Shown piece after piece: positions 6,597-11,511 of a stretch of 17,537 bases of DNA; position 1 is the stretch's first letter; every line of letters begins with the position of its first letter. Position numbers and translations under genes: made by a program. The DNA is taken from NCBI GenBank assembly GCA_050115015.1, contig JASFRI010000041.1:1-17537 (forward strand). Direction: 5' to 3'. The DNA comes from JASFRI01 sp050115015. Lineage in GTDB: Bacteria; Acidobacteriota; Polarisedimenticolia; CBDVAL01. Below the pieces are notes generated by a model. It saw only the letters and a program-made list of their open reading frames with translations, had not been told where the DNA came from and made no database searches.

Positions 6597-7778
6597 CTAT
6601 GACTGCCGGGACCCCCGGTCAAGGCAGCCCTCCCGCCATGGGCTGGAGAGCCCCGCGAGCCCATCCAGAGGGGCATCCCGGGCCTGGACCAGCACCCGGA
6701 AGGCCTCCCCCATCCCTTCCGGCGCGAACAGATCCTTGATCGCCAGCCGCTGGCGCCAGCGCTCCGGCTCGTCGAGGGTCTCCCCTTCGAGCCTCGCGAG
6801 CCGATCCAGGATCCCCAGCCCGAGGAGAAACTCCGTCTGGGACCGCAGGGGCGCGGCGACCAGGCCCGCTGCCTCTCCACGGCGGATCAGCGCCGTGAAG
6901 TTGACGTGCGCGGTCAGGTCCTGCTCCCCGACCTGACGGTACGGGTCCGGCGACGGCCGGTGCCCGCGGTAGGCCATGACCGTTCCCGCCGGTCGCCCGA
7001 GGAACAGCCCCTCTGCCCGGTCGCCGTAGTCGATGGTGACCGCGTAGCCGCGTCGCAGCATGCCGGCGATCCGGTCCACCCATGCCAGCGCCGCGAGGCC
7101 GATCTCCGCCGTCGAACCCTCGGGCATCGGCGCCCCGTAGCGCTCCAGCGCGCGGCGCAGCTCGGGAGACGCCTCCACCAGGAGCTCGTGGAATCCCGCG
7201 TCGGGCGTGGCGGTCACGCGCACCTCGCGCAGGCCGGCCGCGGTGCGCCGCACCCGATGCACGGGAAGGGCATCGAAGAACTCGTTGGAGAGCACCAGCC
7301 CGTCTGCCGGTCGCCGGGACAGGGCCTCGGCGTCGGACCAGTGGATGCGCGCCCGGAGAGAGGCGGGAAGGGCTCCGAGACGCTCCTCCTGCGCACGGCG
7401 TAACGCGGGACTCGTCTCCACCAGGTGATAGCTCCACGCGGACGGCCAGTCGTCGAGGCAGACGATCAGCGCTGCGGCGAGGGAGCCGTCACCGGGCCCG
7501 ATCTCGACCCAGCGGAAGGTCGCCGGCTCCCCGAGGAGCCGGTGCATCTGCCGGCCCTGCCGCGCCAGGAGGGCACCGAACACCGGATGCACCTGGGGAG
7601 AGGTGCGGAAGTCCCGGGCTCCGGCGGGGCGGCCGCACGTGTAGTAGCCGTGCTCGGGATGGTAGAGCGCCTCCTCCATGAAGGAGGCGAAGGAGAGCGG
7701 CCCCTCCCTCGCGATGCGTCGCTCGAGGTGCGCCACCAGCGGCTCGATCCCGCGGGAGGAAGCCGCGCTGCCGGCCAC
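6597..7778 (-). CDS. MidA/NDUFAF7 family SAM-dependent methyltransferase
   Basis: A 393-residue class I methyltransferase of the DUF185 family. The mitochondrial member NDUFAF7 dimethylates an arginine of the complex I 49-kDa subunit during assembly. Visible features are LSFASFMEEALYHPEHGYY (29-46, the family N-terminal signature), the SAM-binding motif VEIGPGDGSL (91-100), the acidic HLVETS (118-123) and the family hallmark SNEFFDALPVHR (164-175), plus IDYGDR near the C-terminal half. The GTG start at 7778 follows the iscA stop with a one-base gap, so translation is probably coupled; no good ribosome-binding site is seen. The NuoA gene is in this window, which makes a complex I role plausible but unproven for this protein. 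Confidence 0.9.
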   Translation of the reverse strand: MAGSAASSRGIEPLVAHLERRIAREGPLSFASFMEEALYHPEHGYYTCGRPAGARDFRTSPQVHPVFGALLARQGRQMHRLLGEPATFRWVEIGPGDGSLAAALIVCLDDWPSAWSYHLVETSPALRRAQEERLGALPASLRARIHWSDAEALSRRPADGLVLSNEFFDALPVHRVRRTAAGLREVRVTATPDAGFHELLVEASPELRRALERYGAPMPEGSTAEIGLAALAWVDRIAGMLRRGYAVTIDYGDRAEGLFLGRPAGTVMAYRGHRPSPDPYRQVGEQDLTAHVNFTALIRRGEAAGLVAAPLRSQTEFLLGLGILDRLARLEGETLDEPERWRQRLAIKDLFAPEGMGEAFRVLVQARDAPLDGLAGLSSPWREGCLDRGSRQS

Positions 7779-7779
7779 C

Positions 7780-8103
7780 TCAGCAGCTGAAGGACTGGCC
7801 GCAACCGCAGGTGGCGGTCGCCTTCGGGTTGTGGAGCTTGAAACCCCCGTCCATCAGGGAGTCCCTGTAGTCCACCTGCATGCCGTCCAGCATCGGATGA
7901 CTGGCGGGATCGACGAGGACCTTGAAGCCCTCGTACTCGAACTGCTGGTCATCGTCCTGGATGGTGTCGTCGAAGCTCAGGCCGTACTGCATGCCGGAAC
8001 AACCGCCCCCCTGGACGGAGAGCCGGAGGTGGAATCCCTGCTTGTCGTCAGCCTCCAGCATCTGACGGATCTTCTTCTGCGCCTGCTCGGTCACATGGAT
8101 CAT
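7780..8103 (-). CDS. iscA: A-type Fe-S carrier (IscA/ErpA family)
   Basis: Carries or delivers Fe-S clusters from the IscU scaffold to target enzymes. The 107-residue chain has the three family cysteines Cys35 (GGGCSGMQYG), Cys99 and Cys101 (TCGCGQSF), and a typical N-terminus (IHVTEQAQKKIRQML). FxxHNPKATATCGCG near the end is diagnostic of the HesB/IscA/ErpA fold. The ATG at 8103 is chosen because AGGAGTG lies 6-12 bases upstream. It sits four bases after the iscU stop and abuts midA. ErpA is an equally good name, as the sequence alone does not separate the two. Confidence 0.95.
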   Translation of the reverse strand: MIHVTEQAQKKIRQMLEADDKQGFHLRLSVQGGGCSGMQYGLSFDDTIQDDDQQFEYEGFKVLVDPASHPMLDGMQVDYRDSLMDGGFKLHNPKATATCGCGQSFSC

Positions 8104-8107
8104 GATT

Positions 8108-8506
8108 TCACTCCTGGGCGGGCGACCGCACGGCCGCCGGCCGTGATGCGTAATCGTCCAGCGCTGCCGCGATCGCCCGCTCGGCGAGCACGGAGCAGTG
8201 CTGCTTGCCCGGCGGAAGCCCACCCAGCGCGCGCGCCACCCGGGCGTCGGTGATCGACCGGGCCTCCTCGAGGGAAGAGCCATGGAGCAGCTCCGTCGTC
8301 ATGGAGGAGGCCGCGATGGCCGCCACGCATCCCAGCGTCCGGAAACGGGCCTCCAGGATCCGCCCGGCCTCCACCCGGAGGCTCAGCCGGAGCCGATCGC
8401 CGCAGTCGTCGCTCGTCACGGTGGCCACGGCATTCTCGTCCACCGCCTCGCCGACGTTGCGGGGGTTCTCGTAGTGGTCCAGGACCCGCGGGGAGTAACC
8501 GTGCAT
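8108..8506 (-). CDS. iscU: Fe-S cluster scaffold protein IscU/NifU-N type
   Basis: Scaffold on which IscS builds the [2Fe-2S] cluster. The 132 residues begin YSPRVLDHYENPRNVGE (4-20, typical of IscU). They carry the three cluster cysteines Cys35 (SDDCGD), Cys60 (LGCVAAIAASS) and Cys104 (LPPGKQHCSVLAE), together with Asp37. The LPPGK loop, which is LPPVK in E. coli and binds HscA, is present, yet no hscA or hscB lies in this operon. The ATG at 8506 is the natural start; upstream extension would run into iscS. The gene begins 10 bases after the iscS stop. Confidence 0.95.
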   Translation of the reverse strand: MHGYSPRVLDHYENPRNVGEAVDENAVATVTSDDCGDRLRLSLRVEAGRILEARFRTLGCVAAIAASSMTTELLHGSSLEEARSITDARVARALGGLPPGKQHCSVLAERAIAAALDDYASRPAAVRSPAQE

Positions 8507-8516
8507 CGCCCGTCCG

Positions 8517-9677
8517 TCAGGCCGGAGCCGTGCTGATGGCGCGCAGCCGCGCGACGCTGGCCGCCAGAGCCTCCACGAGGGCATCGACGTGCTCCTCCCG
8601 GTTGCCACGGCCGAGTCCCACCCGGATGCTACCGTGAACCATCTCGTCCCCGGGTGCGATCGCCCGGATCACGTGCGACCCGCGTGAGTCCGTGCTCGAG
8701 CAGGCGGAGCCGCTGGAGAGCGCAAAGCCCTTCAGCGCCATCAGGAGGCTCTCCCCCTCCACGTGACGGAACGACAGGCTCAGGTTGTGGGGGAGCCGGC
8801 ACGAGGGATGCCCGTTCCGCCGCACGCCGTCGATGCGGGTGCGGATACCGTCCCATAGCCGCTCCCGGAGCGCGCGCAGCCGGTTCGACTCGGCCTCCCG
8901 GTCGCGCCAGGCGATCTCGAACGCGCGAGCCATCCCCACGATCCCCGGCACGTTGAGGGTTCCGGAACGACGACCCCGCTCCTGTCCGCCGCCGGTCATC
9001 AGGGCGGCCAGAGGGTGGCGGCGATGCGACCAGAGCACGCCCACACCCTTCGGCCCATACGCCTTGTGGGCCGATGCCGACAGCAGCGACACCCCCTCCG
9101 CAGCCGGGCGCAGCGGCAGCCAGCCCACCGCCTGCGCCGCGTCGGTGTGCAGGGGCACCCCGGCCTGCGAGCACGCACCGGCGACCGCCTCCAGCGGCTG
9201 CAACGTCCCGATCTCGCCGTTCGCCGTCTGGATCGAGACGAGACAGGTATTCCGACGGAGGGCGTTCCGCACCGCCTGGGGGTCGACGCTTCCCTCCGCG
9301 TCCACCGGAAGCACGGTGACGTCACATCCCTCGGCCGCGAGGTCCCCGACCGTTTCGAGGACCGACTTGTGCTCGACGGCGCAGGTCAGCACATGCGCCG
9401 AACCCCGACGCTCGCGGAAGGCACGGACCGTGCCGCGGAGGGCCAGGTTGTTCGACTCGGTTGCCCCGCTGGTGAACAACACCTCCCGGGAACGGACCCC
9501 CAGTAGACCGGCGATCGACTCGCGCGCCGCCTCGACGGCGTCGGCAGCCCGGCGGCCCGCGGCGTGTGTGGCGCTGGCGGGATTGCCGAACTCCTCGCGG
9601 AAGTAGGGCAGCATGGCCCCCAGGACCTCCGGATGCACCGGAGTGGTGGCGTGGTGATCCATGTACACCGTGTCCAC
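8517..9677 (-). CDS. iscS: Cysteine desulfurase (IscS/NifS class I)
   Basis: PLP enzyme that takes sulfur from L-cysteine for Fe-S cluster assembly and thiolation. Starting at GTG 9677 gives 386 residues. Seen are VYMDHHATTPVHP (4-16), TSGATESNN (69-77), HTDAAQAVGW (177-186), the PLP lysine Lys205 in SASAHKAYGPKG (200-211), SGTLNVPGIVG (238-248) and the mobile-loop catalytic Cys326 in SSGSACSS (321-328), which fits class I. A GAGGGG lies 11 bases before the GTG; other in-frame starts at 9668 (GTG) and 9662 (ATG) lack one. It heads the minus-strand operon iscS-iscU-iscA-midA-ferredoxin-folE. Confidence 0.96.
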   Translation of the reverse strand: MDTVYMDHHATTPVHPEVLGAMLPYFREEFGNPASATHAAGRRAADAVEAARESIAGLLGVRSREVLFTSGATESNNLALRGTVRAFRERRGSAHVLTCAVEHKSVLETVGDLAAEGCDVTVLPVDAEGSVDPQAVRNALRRNTCLVSIQTANGEIGTLQPLEAVAGACSQAGVPLHTDAAQAVGWLPLRPAAEGVSLLSASAHKAYGPKGVGVLWSHRRHPLAALMTGGGQERGRRSGTLNVPGIVGMARAFEIAWRDREAESNRLRALRERLWDGIRTRIDGVRRNGHPSCRLPHNLSLSFRHVEGESLLMALKGFALSSGSACSSTDSRGSHVIRAIAPGDEMVHGSIRVGLGRGNREEHVDALVEALAASVARLRAISTAPA

Positions 9678-9891
9678 GATCGCTGATTCCCCTCGCCCGG
9701 CCGCCTTCCGGAGCCGCGCCGGGCCTATGCTATACTCGCTGCCGCCCTGCCGGGGCCGCCCGCCCAGTCGAGCGGCGCGTCCGATCCCGGGGCGGACCGC
9801 GGAAACCGAACCGTCCTGGTCCTGTTTCAAGATGATGGCACCGCGGCGGTTCGCTGTCAAGCGCTGATTCCCTTCAGCCACAATAACTTGG
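9678..9891. other. Divergent intergenic region between iscS and the membrane protein gene
   Basis: No gene is seen here. It holds the isc promoter and a direct repeat: CGCTGATTCCC occurs at 9681-9691 and again at 9862-9872. On the minus strand these read as GARGGGAATCAGCG, once just before the iscS start codon and once just before the TTGACA box. The plus-strand gene beginning at 9892 has no evident ribosome-binding site. A -10-like ACAATA at about 9880 would place its transcript start almost at the ATG, so a leaderless message is possible. Confidence 0.5.
9833..9860 (-). promoter_or_regulatory. Candidate promoter for the isc operon
   Basis: On the minus strand TTGACA (9860-9855) is followed after 16 bases by CATCAT (9838-9833), a perfect -35 with a 4/6 -10. 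The leader to iscS would be about 150 nt. A second -10-like TATAGCATA lies on the same strand at 9734-9726 without a matching -35. No IscR gene is visible in the window. Confidence 0.45.
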
Positions 9892-10659
9892 ATGATCCTC
9901 TGGCTGACCCTGGCGGAGCTCGGTGGCGGGCTGCTCGCCACGACCTGGCTGACCCGCCGGTCGGAGGTACGTGAGGATTTTCTCCGGTTCCTCGGCGTCA
10001 CCGGCGCGATCGCGCTGGCGCCGCTCGCGGCGGCGGCGGGCGGCGCGGCCGGACCGGTCGCGGGGTCGGCAGCCGGCGTGGCGGCGCTGGGAGGCCTGCT
10101 CGTCAGCTGGGGCGGCAACCGCCTGGGGGTCGCGCTGATCCGCGTCGCGGCGGTTCCGGCGGTGGCAGCGCTCGCGCTCGTGGCCGGGGCCACGGACCGG
10201 CCCGGGCCCTCCCCCCCGGTGCAGCCCTGGCTCCTCGGCCTGGACGTCCTCACCTCGGCGGTCCTGCTCGGGGCAACCACCGCCGCGATGATCCTGGGAC
10301 ACTGGTACCTCGTGCAGACCGGGATGCCGATCCGGCCGCTCCTGCGGCTGACCGCCGCGATCGCGGTCCTGGCGGCGCTCAAGGGGGCCATGCTGGTGGG
10401 CGTGTTCGCCACCTACGGCTGGCCCCCGTCGCGGGCCGGCTGGGTCGTCACGCTGCTGCTGCCACCGGGGCTGTTCTACCTCGTGCGGCTCGGCTTCGGG
10501 GTCGTCGGACCCCTCGCCATGGCCCCCTTGATCTGGCGCACGGCGCGGATTCACGCCACCCAGTCGGCCACCGGGATCCTGTACGCGGTGGTGTTCCTCG
10601 TGCTGGTGGGAGAGATGACGGCGAGCTTCCTGCGCGGCCACACGCCGTTCCCTTTCTGA
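9892..10659 (+). CDS. Polytopic membrane protein, unknown function
   Basis: Not recognised. The 255-residue product shows about seven or eight hydrophobic segments between residues 1 and 245, with short loops and a Pro-rich loop at 103-112. Polar residues stand out inside otherwise hydrophobic helices: His137 in LGHWYLV (136-141), His221 in RIHATQSATGILY (219-231) and Glu241. Two His and a Glu in membrane segments could bind haem or a metal, or conduct protons, but that is inference. The ATG at 9892 has no clear ribosome-binding site. The gene is followed with a single-base gap by a zinc-ribbon membrane protein, so the two are very likely one operon and may act together. Confidence 0.78.
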   Translation: MILWLTLAELGGGLLATTWLTRRSEVREDFLRFLGVTGAIALAPLAAAAGGAAGPVAGSAAGVAALGGLLVSWGGNRLGVALIRVAAVPAVAALALVAGATDRPGPSPPVQPWLLGLDVLTSAVLLGATTAAMILGHWYLVQTGMPIRPLLRLTAAIAVLAALKGAMLVGVFATYGWPPSRAGWVVTLLLPPGLFYLVRLGFGVVGPLAMAPLIWRTARIHATQSATGILYAVVFLVLVGEMTASFLRGHTPFPF

Positions 10660-10660
10660 C

Positions 10661-11146
10661 ATGGCGCGCGGTTTCTCGGTGGAGCTCCGCTGCCGGAACT
10701 GTGACGCGGCGCTGCGGCTGCTGCCCCTGGACGGCCCCGCCCCGCCCTGTCCGGGCTGCGGCGCCGTGCGCGATCTCCGGCTTCCGGAGGCGCTGCGGGA
10801 GCGCGGCGTCCTGGAGCGCTGTGCGGCCTGCGGCGATCCACGACTGTACCGGCAGAAGGACTTTCCCCGCAGCCTCGGGCTCGCCATCGTGGTCGCGGGC
10901 ATGGCCGCGAGCCTGGCGGTGCTCCCCTTTTCCCCCCTGGGCGCCTACGCGGTGCTGTTCGGGATGGCCCTGCTCGATGGCATCGTCTACCTGCTGCTCC
11001 CTGAAGTCGCCATCTGCTACCGATGCGGCGCAAGGCATCGTGGCTGGGACCCGAGCGTGCGGCCTGCCCCCTTCGACCTGCTGACCGCCGACCTCGTGGA
11101 GCACCAGCGCCGCCAGGCCCGCTCGCGGGGCGACTCGCCCGGGTAA
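10661..11146 (+). CDS. Zinc-ribbon protein with two transmembrane helices
   Basis: A 161-residue protein with four CxxC pairs: Cys11/Cys14, Cys30/Cys33, Cys54/Cys57 and Cys119/Cys122. The first two pairs form a compact N-terminal zinc ribbon. The third and fourth are separated by two hydrophobic helices (about 71-90 and 93-114), so the second ribbon would be closed only when the helical hairpin folds back, bringing both halves to the same membrane side. The tail is basic. No enzyme motif is seen. The ATG starts one base after the stop of the upstream membrane protein gene. The function is unknown; a membrane adaptor or chaperone for that partner is a guess. Confidence 0.78.
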   Translation: MARGFSVELRCRNCDAALRLLPLDGPAPPCPGCGAVRDLRLPEALRERGVLERCAACGDPRLYRQKDFPRSLGLAIVVAGMAASLAVLPFSPLGAYAVLFGMALLDGIVYLLLPEVAICYRCGARHRGWDPSVRPAPFDLLTADLVEHQRRQARSRGDSPG

Positions 11147-11507
11147 CTCACCAACGGCCGGTCCGGAGGGCGGCCACCGGGCGACTGGACCTGCAAGAAA
11201 CTCGGGCGGCGGCAAGACGTCACGGCAGTCGGAAGGGGTGGAGATTCTGAGGGCAAGGGGGACCTCGAGGGGAGGGCTGGTGGACCAACGCAGGCCTGCA
11301 GGTTCTCCGCGCTCCCTGGGCCGGCAGGTCGTGAACTGTCCGGGCTAGTGACCCGAGTCAGAAGTACGTTGTCGATTCCGGCAAGGTATCCGCGGTGCTG
11401 GCAAGGCGCTTCGACGACGAATACCGGGCGGGGGTATTCGGAGGAGAAGCAACGCAGCCAGCGCCGTGGAGACCCGGCGAATCAGATAATGCTCCTGACT
11501 CGGGACA
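11147..11507. other. 361-base gene-free stretch: repeat A and MITE
   Basis: No intact gene lies between the zinc-ribbon gene and the 11508 gene. It consists of repeat A (11158-11341) and the MITE (11345-11511). A 57-codon open stretch on the plus strand (11335-11509, ending at the MITE's TAG) reads DPSQKYVVDSGKVSAVLARR but has no start codon. Confidence 0.6.
11158..11341 (+). repeat. Degenerate direct repeat, copy A
   Basis: About 185 bases just after the zinc-ribbon gene. It aligns with 11998-12199 in the same orientation. Shared blocks include GACTGGACnTGCA followed by CGGGCGGCGGCA (from 11183), GTCGG...TGGAGA, GGACCTC, and CCAACGCAGGCC with GCAGG and CTCCGC (11285-11312). By eye the core is roughly 75% identical, with one gap of about 14 bases relative to copy B. 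In one frame it reads DWTCKKLGRRQDVT; in another RRPAGSP. No intact gene is present. The right edge meets the MITE at 11345. Confidence 0.7.
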
Positions 11508-11511
11508 CTAG
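11345..11511. mobile_element. IS630-like MITE with near-perfect terminal inverted repeats
   Basis: The left end, from 11345, reads CTAGTGACCCGAGTCAGAAG. The reverse complement of the right end (11492-11511) reads CTAGTGTCCCGAGTCAGGAG. That is 18 of 20 matches in inverted orientation. The element proper is 11348-11508 (161 bp), flanked by TA within CTAG on both sides. This fits the target preference of IS630/Tc1-type elements, which duplicate TA and favour CTAG. It is too short for a transposase, so it is a non-autonomous element. Near its centre is a perfect 8-bp hairpin, CGAATACC/GGTATTCG (11418-11425 and 11433-11440). The right-end TAG doubles as the stop codon of the 11508-11738 gene. The family assignment is by target site and ends only. 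Confidence 0.8.
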
